A stretch of 20,991 bases of DNA. It comes from a virus. The notes beneath the pieces were generated by a model. The model did no database searches. It saw only the letters and a list, made by a program, of their open reading frames with translations, and was not told the origin of the DNA. The stretch covers positions 1 through 20,991 of the IMG/VR virus record IMGVR_UViG_3300047557_000261; one strand, written 5' to 3'. Position numbers and translations under genes: made by a program. Position 1 is the stretch's first letter, and each line of letters starts with the position of its first letter. Below are positions 8,601-14,135 of the stretch, piece by piece.

Positions 8601-9835
8601 GTTGTTACAGCACCTGCCTTAGTAACACCTCCTACATCTGCCAATGTAGCTGCTGTAGCCAGTTCACCCTCTTGCACCGTTCTAGCTGCAGTAGGTCCTA
8701 CTTGTGCAGCTGTACCTGCCACAGTGCCTGCTAATGCCTCTTTAGACACAGTACCAGTAGCTGCTTGCATCTCTGCAGATACCGTTCCTGTAGCACCTTT
8801 AAGCTTTGCCATCTCTTCTGCAGTACGTTCTGCAGTTGTTGCAGCCTCTATCTTTTGTGCAGCTGTACCTGTTGGTAATGCAGCAGTTGCAGCTGCACCT
8901 GTGCGGGCAACACCTGCCTTTTCAACTTCACCTGCACCTCCTTGACCTGCAATAAGCTGACCAGAATCCGTTGCAATACGTTGAGCAGTTACACTAGGAA
9001 CACCTGTAAGTGTAGGAGCACCTGTTACGGGATTCGTTGATACAGGTGAGGTTGTTTTAGTGGCAGTTGTAGGTGTGGTTGTAGATGCTACAGTTGTAGG
9101 TGTGGTTGTAGATGCTACAGTTGCAGGTGTGGTTGTAGATGCTACAGTTGCAGGTGTGGTTGTAGATGCTACAGTTGCAGGTGTGGTTGTAGATGCTACA
9201 GTTGTAGGTGTGGTTGTAGCAGGTGTAGTTTGTTTAGAAGCATTTGTTTGTTTTTCTGCATATTCAGGGCTTCCCAACAAATACTGCCTAATTTGAGCTG
9301 CACTTAACCCTGTATTATCCCAATAAGACAATCCACCTGCGTCAGGTTCTCTGCCAAGTAACTCACGATACAATGCAGTAATTTCATTTGCACCTGCATC
9401 ATCTACTGCTGCCGTGGTTGTGGGAGCTGCAGGTGTAGTTGTAGGTGCTACAGTTGTAGGTGCTACAGTTGTAGGTGTGGTTGTAGGTGCAGCAGTTGTA
9501 GGTGTAGCAGCTACAGTGGTTGTAGGTGTAACAGCTGTGGGTGTGGTTGTAGATGCAGCAGCTACAGGGTTTGCTGCTTCCCTAGCTAATGCCTGATTGT
9601 CAAGCTCTTCTTCCGTAGCTAATCTTCTTTCTCCTGCTATTCCACCCACTGCATACTTTTTCTTCTTTGTTACAACACCACCACGTGCCATGTACTTATC
9701 TAACACAATACCATAACGATCTGCCATGGCTGGATCTGATCTAAGAAATGTTTCAAACATATGCATAGGACCGTCATAGCCTAGCTTACGTGCGACAATC
9801 TCTTTTTGTTTAGATGTAAATTCTTTACTTGGCAT
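5687..9835 (-). CDS. Giant modular repeat protein (DUF4214-like domain, 22- and 11-residue helical repeats)
   Basis: This protein has 1382 residues. In order: a small N-terminal region (1-90) with paired GG motifs (YMARGGVV, YAVGGIAG); a Thr/Pro/Val/Ala stalk (about 91-142); a DUF4214-like domain (about 146-194; LYRELLGREPDAGGLSYW); a second Thr/Pro stalk of near-identical 9-residue units (about 203-260); an Ala/Thr/Gly region to about 460 with GTVSxEAL-like motifs that recur to about 600; a helical lead-in containing GLGNSSMAG (about 600-672); 21 contiguous 22-residue repeats (673-1134); eight 11-residue QFNA repeats plus a 22-residue spacer (1144-1242); and a short C-terminal domain. No signal peptide was seen. 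It lies between the endolysin and the ejection-type genes, so it is probably a virion protein. Large proteins with this Asn/Gln repeat style occur in marine phages and are, to my knowledge, functionally uncharacterised. Fibre, internal core or envelope-spanning roles are all possible. Confidence 0.75.
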   Translation of the reverse strand: MPSKEFTSKQKEIVARKLGYDGPMHMFETFLRSDPAMADRYGIVLDKYMARGGVVTKKKKYAVGGIAGERRLATEEELDNQALAREAANPVAAASTTTPTAVTPTTTVAATPTTAAPTTTPTTVAPTTVAPTTTPAAPTTTAAVDDAGANEITALYRELLGREPDAGGLSYWDNTGLSAAQIRQYLLGSPEYAEKQTNASKQTTPATTTPTTVASTTTPATVASTTTPATVASTTTPATVASTTTPTTVASTTTPTTATKTTSPVSTNPVTGAPTLTGVPSVTAQRIATDSGQLIAGQGGAGEVEKAGVARTGAAATAALPTGTAAQKIEAATTAERTAEEMAKLKGATGTVSAEMQAATGTVSKEALAGTVAGTAAQVGPTAARTVQEGELATAATLADVGGVTKAGAVTTDKAFTAEAAKLAGATPTATGVAAADVGKIAVAKGTVTDNELVKGIDTTGLNAEQATTQQSNFQSKLEAVTAKIAAGEIATAEDYYDLPATKVAELKAMAVQNAAKLNAYPTAQAATSAYESDLRAAVGTVGANELVNARDIIGTAEAVQAIAVTMQELDKAAIATAQQGTFSQAALATAAQGEVNPQATIQGQMSSLMQQFNNGTPAWASGAIRAANAAMAARGLGNSSMAGAAIVQAAMESAIPIAAKDAQTFADMGLANLNNRQQVALSNAAAQQNIELTNLNNRQQAALQNSSNAFSLQMQNLTNQQAVVITNAQLRASLQEKTLAIETQVALANAARYAEVNNINLNNAQQVALQRSNERLQVELQNLSNIQQTAIANLQVRSALVGQELSNEQQMAVLQSTQNFEAAQFNASAKQQAFLQDAASRAALEGKAMDVRQQTALFNASRYAEVNDINTTNAQQVALQKSTEALQIDIQNLSSRQQTELANAQLRAALQGKVLDSKTQAELLNASRYAELNNINLTTQNNAVVQEFIARTNMLGKEMDLKQQVNMFNIANQLQERQLELTNEQQTRLFNTTNAMTIEVQNLTNKQQTALANAQIEAALKGQELTNKQQTAVINAAKISEIANLNFNAEQQTALQNSQFVQQMNVANLNAEQATVLANAATYATMNLANLNNRQQAAVQNAQAFLQMDSQNLANAQQIEVLKAQQIAQSIFTDAAATNAASQFNATSTMQVDQFYASLTTQTNQFNTQQINAMSQFNAGQENAIVQFNVAQANARDQFNAQQRLVIDQSNAEWRRNIATADTVAINQANQFNAQIGLQSTLAEYNNQWQGYRDSMQYAYQAGQNDLDRENRLAVATLQKEAAVEAAKAQRTAAALQSLGGLTATLLGKTTLGQTAVDAASSIIKSFTNLSSASGIPLDLIDFSNAGLTAEALGVDDATFNTLIQGIAGVDINIAGVDTGG
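5704..5707 (-). promoter_or_regulatory. Ribosome site for the GTG start at 5694
   Basis: GGAG on the minus strand lies inside the end of the 1382-codon gene, nine bases before the GTG. It supports the upstream, non-ATG start of the 69-residue protein. Confidence 0.4.
6110..6406 (-). repeat. 11-residue QFNA repeats in the giant repeat protein
   Basis: Residues 1144-1242 consist of 11-residue units starting QFNA (variants QFYA, QFNT, QFNV), six in a row, then a 22-residue element starting QSNA, then one more QFNA unit. The exact 11-residue spacing is half the period of the preceding array. Hendecads favour a straight or slightly right-handed coiled coil. Confidence 0.85.
6434..7819 (-). repeat. 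Array of twenty-one 22-residue repeats
   Basis: Residues 673-1134 divide without gaps into 21 units of exactly 22 residues. The typical start is NLxNxQQxAL and the second half is Ala/Asn/Gln-rich. The units are diverged, not identical. Three sub-types recur: one ending in A-L-x-G-K or Q, one containing NASRYAEVNNI, and one ending like LQVELQ. As a single helix the array would be about 69 nm long (462 residues at 0.15 nm). Confidence 0.9.
9081..9215 (-). repeat. Five 27-bp tandem repeats encoding a Thr/Pro stalk
   Basis: Five adjacent 27-bp copies encode the nine-residue unit TTTPATVAS (or TTTPTTVAS). They are identical except for one C/T-type difference in the first and last copies, and partial copies flank them. 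Because 27 is a multiple of 3, gain or loss of copies would change stalk length without breaking the frame. Confidence 0.95.
9254..9400 (-). other. DUF4214-like domain in the giant repeat protein
   Basis: Residues about 146-194 carry the hallmark order of DUF4214: a helix with LYRELLGREPDAGGLSYW, then GLSAAQIRQYLLGSPEY. The family is known mostly from secreted or surface proteins of bacteria, and its function is unsettled. Here it sits between two Thr/Pro stalks. Confidence 0.8.
9415..9567 (-). repeat. Imperfect Thr/Pro stalk repeats (upstream of the DUF4214-like domain)
   Basis: Residues about 91-140 are built from degenerate TTTP, PTTVA and APTTT units. The DNA shows irregular 9- to 18-bp repeats of the same codon set as the array at 9081-9215 but less homogeneous, which suggests an older expansion. 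Confidence 0.8.
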
Positions 9836-9854
9836 GTCTATGTTATCCCTGCTT

Positions 9855-10316
9855 TTATTGCATCAATACTGCTTCAGCTTCTCTACGTTTAACTAACCCT
9901 GGCAGTACCCTTCCATTCCCTCTGACCCACAATCTAAGTTGCTCTACTGCACCTCTCCAATCTTGGGCATTGATCTTACGTCTAAGAGTACTGGTTTGTA
10001 ATCTACCTACACCTAGGTTATAAGCGAAATCTACGATGGCGTTAAACTTAGACCAATCAGCAGACTGAATAGCAAGTGTTAATAATATGGGGCATTGTCT
10101 TATTACACCCGGGGCGTATGTGTGCATAAGCTCAAGCATTAAAAGCTGTCTTGCTTGTATCTCACTCATAGGTGGGTCTGTTAACTTGACCTTACGCCCG
10201 TCACTGTAGTATGTACTTCCATAACCTATCGTAGGAACACCTGCAGGACAGATATAAGGTTTAGCTGAGAAACCTTCAAATCTACGACATAACTCTGCAG
10301 CAATGTCTAACTTCAT
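9855..10316 (-). CDS. Endolysin, GH24 lysozyme (muramidase), E-C-T active site
   Basis: This lysozyme of 153 residues cleaves the MurNAc-GlcNAc bond of peptidoglycan to release progeny. The GH24 catalytic block is clear: Glu14 in RRFEGF, then CPAGVPTIGYG with Cys23 and Thr29. The spacing matches the T4 lysozyme E11-D20-T26 triad, with Cys in place of Asp, as in a known E-8-D/C-5-T subgroup. Later family features include FNAIVDFAYNLGVG and a C-terminal RREAEA helix. No signal peptide or SAR segment is seen, so release to the periplasm probably needs the holin-like proteins encoded just upstream. The ATG has no clear Shine-Dalgarno in the 13-nt gap. Confidence 0.93.
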   Translation of the reverse strand: MKLDIAAELCRRFEGFSAKPYICPAGVPTIGYGSTYYSDGRKVKLTDPPMSEIQARQLLMLELMHTYAPGVIRQCPILLTLAIQSADWSKFNAIVDFAYNLGVGRLQTSTLRRKINAQDWRGAVEQLRLWVRGNGRVLPGLVKRREAEAVLMQ

Positions 10317-10329
10317 TTTCTATAAGCTA

Positions 10330-10824
10330 TCACAGACCACGCTTAGCTAAAGTTCTATCGAGAAACCAGTAATTTAGTGTCCCACTAACTAAGGCACTCA
10401 TGTCTGTAGTCATCATAGTTTTAAACACAATCTCTGCAGGTGCACCAGATAACCAAGCATTCCATGCAAACCACACATGAATGAAAGACCATATAAACAG
10501 AACCCAATACGTAACTACAGGTCTAACGCTTGCTGAGAGTGATGCAGCCCATCCACCTGCAGCTTTTACCATCTCAGCTTGTTGATTGATTGCAGCTTCA
10601 AATGCTGCCATGACACCTGTATCAATAGTAGCTTCTCGTTGTGCACCTATCTCGGCAAGCTTCTGTGCTCCACGCTGAGCTTCTAATTCACATTGCCTAC
10701 TAAACATAAGTAGTTCATGTGATCTTTCATTCTTCTTGTCGAGCCATTTAAGTACTTCAGGTGCAAGTCTAAATAACCCACCGAAGATAGATCCTAATAA
10801 CCCACCACTTAGTAACTCAAACAT
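10330..10824 (-). CDS. Holin-like membrane protein with central coiled coil
   Basis: This protein has 164 residues. The N-terminus is Gly/Leu-rich and hydrophobic (LLSGGLLGSIFGGLFRLAP). A charged helix covers about residues 27-90. A transmembrane segment at about 104-123 is aromatic-rich (VVTYWVLFIWSFIHVWFAW). The C-terminus ends in a short helix with NYWFLDRTLAKR. Proteins of this layout are common beside phage lysozymes and are often annotated as holins of the 3-TM type. The function is inferred from topology and from its position directly before the endolysin. The ATG overlaps the preceding stop as TAATG. Confidence 0.65.
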   Translation of the reverse strand: MFELLSGGLLGSIFGGLFRLAPEVLKWLDKKNERSHELLMFSRQCELEAQRGAQKLAEIGAQREATIDTGVMAAFEAAINQQAEMVKAAGGWAASLSASVRPVVTYWVLFIWSFIHVWFAWNAWLSGAPAEIVFKTMMTTDMSALVSGTLNYWFLDRTLAKRGL

Positions 10825-11024
10825 TACTGTTCCGTATTAGTGTCTACAGGCTTTCTGCCAAATAACCTCTGCACTGTATCTGTTTCCCATATACGAATAG
10901 CAGTCCATATAATCGTTAATATAGCTGCCATTGCAGGGAGTAACTCAGCTAAAGTGCCAACGACTGTGATAATCGATACGGCATCGCCTAATTGTTTTAC
11001 TTGCTCATCAGCTTGCAATGCCAT
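10824..11024 (-). CDS. Small holin-like protein
   Basis: This protein has 66 residues. A short acidic N-terminus is followed by a long hydrophobic stretch (about residues 13-45, AVSIITVVGTLAELLPAMAA then ILTIIWTAIRIW), enough for one long or two short membrane helices. The tail is charged (VQRLFGRKP). The LLPAMAAILTIIWTAIRIWE pattern matches small phage holins that I recognise. It starts one base after the stop of the 56-codon gene and ends in a TAATG overlap with the next membrane protein. It probably triggers lysis by permeabilising the inner membrane. Confidence 0.7.
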   Translation of the reverse strand: MALQADEQVKQLGDAVSIITVVGTLAELLPAMAAILTIIWTAIRIWETDTVQRLFGRKPVDTNTEQ

Positions 11025-11025
11025 A

Positions 11026-11196
11026 TCACTTAGCCTTCTCTATTTCATTAACGTGTTTCCACAATTCCGTGATTTGTTTATCGTAGCCCTTCTCTAGATA
11101 ATCAACACGGACTTTAATAGTGACTGCATAGGCAGCTATAGCGACAACTGCTGCACCTAAGTACCACAGTTTTCCTAGTGTCTCTATAGCTTCCAT
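11026..11196 (-). CDS. Very small single-pass membrane protein of the lysis cassette
   Basis: The ATG at 11196 opens a 56-codon frame ending in TGA. A hydrophobic segment (about residues 10-27, LWYLGAAVVAIAAYAVTI) precedes a charged amphipathic helix (RVDYLEKGYDKQITELWKH). It fills the otherwise empty space between the 107-codon gene and the holin-like gene, with an 8-nt gap on one side and 1 nt on the other, in the same direction. One membrane helix plus a charged helix recalls XhlA-type holin partners or Rz-like spanins, but no lipobox or other diagnostic motif is present. The role in lysis is inferred from position. Confidence 0.65.
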   Translation of the reverse strand: MEAIETLGKLWYLGAAVVAIAAYAVTIKVRVDYLEKGYDKQITELWKHVNEIEKAK

Positions 11197-11204
11197 GATA
11201 GGTA

Positions 11205-11528
11205 TTAAACAGTGTCAGCACCAATAGAGTCAGCAGCTACAGTAACAACCCACTGACAAGTCTCTTCATCAAGTACAGCATCATCAGAAGGCTTAGGTGG
11301 AATAAAAGCATCACGGACAGCATCAAAGGTATAACCCATACCAGCATAGTTCTTACGTTTGTTTCCGTTGTAAGACGTTTGCTTCCACGTACCACCTAGT
11401 AGTCTTTCTAGGAATGCTGCGCCGATGTGTTCTTTCTCTACACCTGAAGCATCAGCAGTGTCTTTGTTGTCAACAACAACGACTTGAATTACTACATTGT
11501 TCTCATCAATCTTTGCAAAGTGTGCCAC
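11205..11528 (-). CDS. Small conserved phage protein, GTG start
   Basis: This protein has 107 residues and starts MAHFAKIDENNVVIQVVVV, with KQTSYNGNKRKNYAGMGYTF in the middle and DAFIPPKP then ETCQW near the end. I recognise this as a widespread uncharacterised protein of cyanophages and other aquatic phages, usually near tail-fibre genes. The start is GTG directly after the oxygenase stop (TAAGTG), with GGAGG five bases upstream. Family members often have a Pro-rich C-terminus, while here the protein ends in a short TVAADSIGAD tail. It may be a fibre-associated virion protein; the function is not established. Confidence 0.7.
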   Translation of the reverse strand: MAHFAKIDENNVVIQVVVVDNKDTADASGVEKEHIGAAFLERLLGGTWKQTSYNGNKRKNYAGMGYTFDAVRDAFIPPKPSDDAVLDEETCQWVVTVAADSIGADTV

Positions 11529-12131
11529 TTAAGCCTCCAGTTTTAATCCAGTAAGATCTAGTTCTTCACCAACAACACCAACAGGGAATGAATTAAAGCT
11601 CAGGGATGTCCGAACAACATCACCCTCAACAGTAGGAACCATGTGTGTTAAGTTAGAAGGAAACAATATAAGCTTTCCTTCAGCAGCTTCAAACCACCAT
11701 GATTCACTGTTCCATTCATTCCACTTTTCAGGTGGGAACTTGATCTGTTGATAACCATCTTTGTAGAAGTAAATCTTATCGTTTTCATTGGTTTGTACAT
11801 AGAACACACCACTGACATACGAATTAGGATGTGCATGTTTGTGATGAAACTGTCCTGGCTCACTGTAGTTAACCCAGGACTGTGTGATACGTAGGTTCAC
11901 ATCATGTTTAGGGTTGACAGTGGCTTTGAAGTATTCATCAACACAATCTTCCATCCAACTACGTAAGGAAGTCATGCACTGATTACGAAGTACAAAGTTA
12001 TCTTTACTGGTTCTGTTGCCCATGTTAGGACGTTGTTCCAGCGTTAATAGAAAGTCTTTTTCTTCTTCAGTCAATGAGCGATCAAGATTAAAGAATCCTA
12101 CTGGTTGGGCGAATAAGCCATGCAAGTTCAT
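11529..12131 (-). CDS. 2-oxoglutarate/Fe(II)-dependent oxygenase family protein
   Basis: This protein has 200 residues from the ATG at 12131. An upstream in-frame ATG at 12182 would lie inside the preceding gene, while 12131 gives a TAATG junction. The core motif is FHHKHAHPNSYVSGVFYVQ (His96-His101 region), followed by LFPSNLTHMVPT with His163 and VVRTSLSFN with Arg174. This is the pattern of the putative 2OG-Fe(II) oxygenase family frequent in cyanophages and other aquatic phages. His in the first motif and His163 are the likely iron ligands, and Arg174 the likely 2-oxoglutarate contact. The substrate is unknown. Its place among fibre genes suggests modification of a virion or surface component, but host metabolism is also possible. 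Confidence 0.85.
   Translation of the reverse strand: MNLHGLFAQPVGFFNLDRSLTEEEKDFLLTLEQRPNMGNRTSKDNFVLRNQCMTSLRSWMEDCVDEYFKATVNPKHDVNLRITQSWVNYSEPGQFHHKHAHPNSYVSGVFYVQTNENDKIYFYKDGYQQIKFPPEKWNEWNSESWWFEAAEGKLILFPSNLTHMVPTVEGDVVRTSLSFNSFPVGVVGEELDLTGLKLEA
11534..11538 (-). promoter_or_regulatory. Ribosome site GGAGG for the GTG start at 11528
   Basis: GGAGG lies five bases before the GTG, inside the last codons of the oxygenase gene. It fixes the non-ATG start of the 107-residue protein. Confidence 0.6.
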
Positions 12132-12388
12132 TACCCAATTGCCTCTTCTATCATTCGTATTTCTCCTGTAAGTTTCTCCCAATCTTCATCAAGCCAGATC
12201 GTGGGGATTGACTCTTCAAACTCTTTGATCTTGTCCATCACCCAGTAGACCTCATCTATTGACGGACAGGGGCGTGGATCATCCCAACGTGTGAATTGAT
12301 TGTTTGTGATTTCCCATTTAGCGCCAGGGCGAAGCATGTGCATCGCTGTATCAATACCGAGAAAGCGGTATACCTTTGTGTTTTCCAT
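12131..12388 (-). CDS. Small tail-associated protein, XkdW-like
   Basis: This protein has 85 residues and is acidic, Trp-rich. The motif MHMLRPGAKWEIT, then a WDD turn and a Pro-Ser-Ile-Asp-Glu helix, resembles the small XkdW-like proteins that follow fibre genes in aquatic phages (pattern LRPxAxW ... W.d ... P...EI). These may be fibre assembly factors, but this is not proven. A GAGG lies four bases before the ATG. The stop overlaps the oxygenase start. Confidence 0.55.
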   Translation of the reverse strand: MENTKVYRFLGIDTAMHMLRPGAKWEITNNQFTRWDDPRPCPSIDEVYWVMDKIKEFEESIPTIWLDEDWEKLTGEIRMIEEAIG

Positions 12389-12396
12389 TTGTCCTC

Positions 12397-14133
12397 TTAT
12401 GAATAATTGACTTTGATAACTACGATGCCGGAGCCACCTTTAGCGGCAACAATATTGACAACACCGCCGCCACCGCCGCCACCTGTAGATTCTGTACCTT
12501 GAACAGCAGCAACACTACCTGTGTATTTAGCTCCAGCTCCTCCTCCACCTGAACCTCCAGCCCCTTGCGGGTTTGAATCAGAACTTCCGCCACCGCCTCC
12601 AGCGTAAGCCGTTCCAGGAGTTCCTGCTATCGTGGACGTTGTGCCACCACCTCCAGCGCCGCCGCCACTGCTTGTAGCAGAAGAACCAGGGCTGGCAGCA
12701 CCACCGCCTCCACCACCGCCATATGCTCCAGATGCTCCATTACCGTTTCCGCCGGAATTACCTTGCGGAGCAGTTCCTGGCCTGCCTGTTGTATAACCAG
12801 TACCTCCACTGCCGCCACCACCAGAACCTCCTGTACCTGACCCTAATGCAGAATAGCCATTACCACCACCGCCGCCAATAGATGTGATTGCGCTGAAAGG
12901 TGACGGGCCAGTAATAGATGAATCAAAACCTGAACCTCCTGCGCTTCCTGAAGGGCTTGAAACCACTGACCCACCTGCGCCAACTGTAATCGTTAAAACA
13001 TTACCCGCTGTAATGCCTGCTGTAATACCAGTTCCCTCTTTATATCCTCCTGCACCACCACCGCCAGCAAAACCAGAACCTCCACCATGACCGCCAGCTC
13101 CACCCCCAGCAACCACTAAGTAATCAATACTCACCGCACCTGTCGGGACAACAAAAGCACCTGATGCTTTGTAGACAAATACGTTTGATGTTGCTGGTGC
13201 TGAGTATTTCAGGATGACAATGCCGGAGCCGCCTGCGCCGCCGGCTCGTGTGGTATTGCCACCACCACCGCTGCCGCCGCCACCTCCAGAGTTGGCTACG
13301 CCAGCCCCTCCAGCGGCATTGCTTTTCCCATCTCCACCACCACCATAACCGCCTGCCGCTGTAACAGTTGGTTGCCTATCATCCATGCCACCGCCGCCAC
13401 CACCTGAAAAATAGCCTGTAGATGGTGAACCTCCTGGCCCTGCCGCACCAAAAGAAGCAGCAAAGGACGGGCCTTGTTGACCGTTACCACCACTTCCTCC
13501 GGTTCCACCTGGAGAACCAGAAGTAGTTGCAGCGTTTCCTGCTCCACTTGCGCCGCCGCCACCTCCGCCTGCTGGATAGCTACCAGGTTCAGTGGAATTA
13601 TTTCCATTGCCGCCTGTATTACCTTGCGATGGTGATGTTGATGGCGTATTTCCTGCCCCGCCAGTTCCAAATGGATAAGAAGGATTGCCAGATATGCCTC
13701 CCGCTCCTCCACCGCCTGACCCACCAGCCACACCATTTGCATCACCAAATCTTCCGCCACCTCCACCTCCGGCAGAAGTAATTGTTGTAAAAGGAGATGG
13801 GCCTGCAATAGATGAGTTTCCACCTGTACCGCCCTTTGTACTAGGGCCGGTTGTACCAGCTGTTCCTGCGGCACCTACCGTAATGGTGTAATCACTTCCA
13901 GCAGTTACAGCTAAAGCTGTTCCAGTCCTATAACCTCCTGCCCCACCACCACCGCCTCGGTCAGCCCCGCCGCCGCCGCCACCCGCAACAATCAAATAAT
14001 CAACCTCAGTCACCCCCGTAGGGCAAGTCCAAGTTGAGGTTGCTGTGAAGGTTTGGATGATGGTGTATTTTATACCTGTACCAAAGCCCCAGGCTCTGGC
14101 AGTTAATGCTGCAAAAGCTGATAGTCTAGGCAT
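12397..14133 (-). CDS. Glycine-rich tail adhesin / receptor-binding-type protein (duplicated domain)
   Basis: This protein has 578 residues, over a third of them Gly. After a short N-terminus, two related glycine-rich domains follow (about 25-311 and 318-577). Each opens with a beta strand pair (FTATSTWTCPTGVTEVDYLI and FVYKASGAFVVPTGAVSIDY), continues with VAGGGxGG and GGGGAGGY blocks, a TITVGAxG strand and an IxGPSPFxxITSxGGGGG block, and ends with a GGSGIVxxK strand. This matches the glycine-rich domain found in many phage adhesins. In T-even-like phages gp38-type adhesins use polyglycine-II helices to display receptor-binding loops. Here the domain is probably the distal host-recognition part of the fibre. 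The gene starts two bases after the fibre-like gene ends. Confidence 0.8.
   Translation of the reverse strand: MPRLSAFAALTARAWGFGTGIKYTIIQTFTATSTWTCPTGVTEVDYLIVAGGGGGGADRGGGGGAGGYRTGTALAVTAGSDYTITVGAAGTAGTTGPSTKGGTGGNSSIAGPSPFTTITSAGGGGGGRFGDANGVAGGSGGGGAGGISGNPSYPFGTGGAGNTPSTSPSQGNTGGNGNNSTEPGSYPAGGGGGGASGAGNAATTSGSPGGTGGSGGNGQQGPSFAASFGAAGPGGSPSTGYFSGGGGGGMDDRQPTVTAAGGYGGGGDGKSNAAGGAGVANSGGGGGSGGGGNTTRAGGAGGSGIVILKYSAPATSNVFVYKASGAFVVPTGAVSIDYLVVAGGGAGGHGGGSGFAGGGGAGGYKEGTGITAGITAGNVLTITVGAGGSVVSSPSGSAGGSGFDSSITGPSPFSAITSIGGGGGNGYSALGSGTGGSGGGGSGGTGYTTGRPGTAPQGNSGGNGNGASGAYGGGGGGGAASPGSSATSSGGGAGGGGTTSTIAGTPGTAYAGGGGGSSDSNPQGAGGSGGGGAGAKYTGSVAAVQGTESTGGGGGGGVVNIVAAKGGSGIVVIKVNYS
12403..13182 (-). 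repeat. Second copy of the glycine-rich domain
   Basis: Residues 318-577 are the second of two homologous glycine-rich domains. Matching landmarks are YLVVAGGG, AGGYKEGT, LTITVGAGG, ITGPSPFSAITS and GGSGIVVIK. Confidence 0.8.
13201..14061 (-). repeat. First copy of the glycine-rich domain
   Basis: Residues 25-311 are the first copy, with landmarks YLIVAGGG, AGGYRTGT, YTITVGAAG, IAGPSPFTTITS and GGSGIVILK. It is about 27 residues longer than the second copy. Confidence 0.8.
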
Positions 14134-14135
14134 GA

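Noticed and set aside
8406-8945. Plus-strand frame of 179 codons rich in Ala/Val/Pro
   Set aside because: It lies antisense to the Ala/Thr-rich part of the 1382-codon gene. Open antisense frames are expected there because stop codons are scarce opposite GCN and ACN codons.
9081-9215. CRISPR-like periodicity
   Set aside because: The 27-bp units are directly adjacent with no unique spacers and keep a reading frame, so this is a coding tandem repeat.
9060-9296. Plus-strand frame reading repeated VVDATVAGV
   Set aside because: It is antisense to the 27-bp Thr/Pro repeats; there is no ribosome site or context.
11648-11863. Minus-strand 71-codon frame inside the oxygenase gene
   Set aside because: It is an alternative frame within a confidently assigned gene and lacks any recognisable domain or junction.
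12132-12182. Longer oxygenase start at the ATG at 12182
   Set aside because: It would overlap the preceding gene by about 50 nt and add a non-family N-terminus. The ATG at 12131 makes a TAATG junction and gives the expected MNLHGLFAQP start.
13296-13874. Minus-strand 192-codon frame inside the glycine-rich gene
   Set aside because: It is a shifted frame of GGN-rich sequence, giving low-complexity Gln/Val/Leu/Glu. The gly-rich frame has clear domain landmarks and gene junctions.
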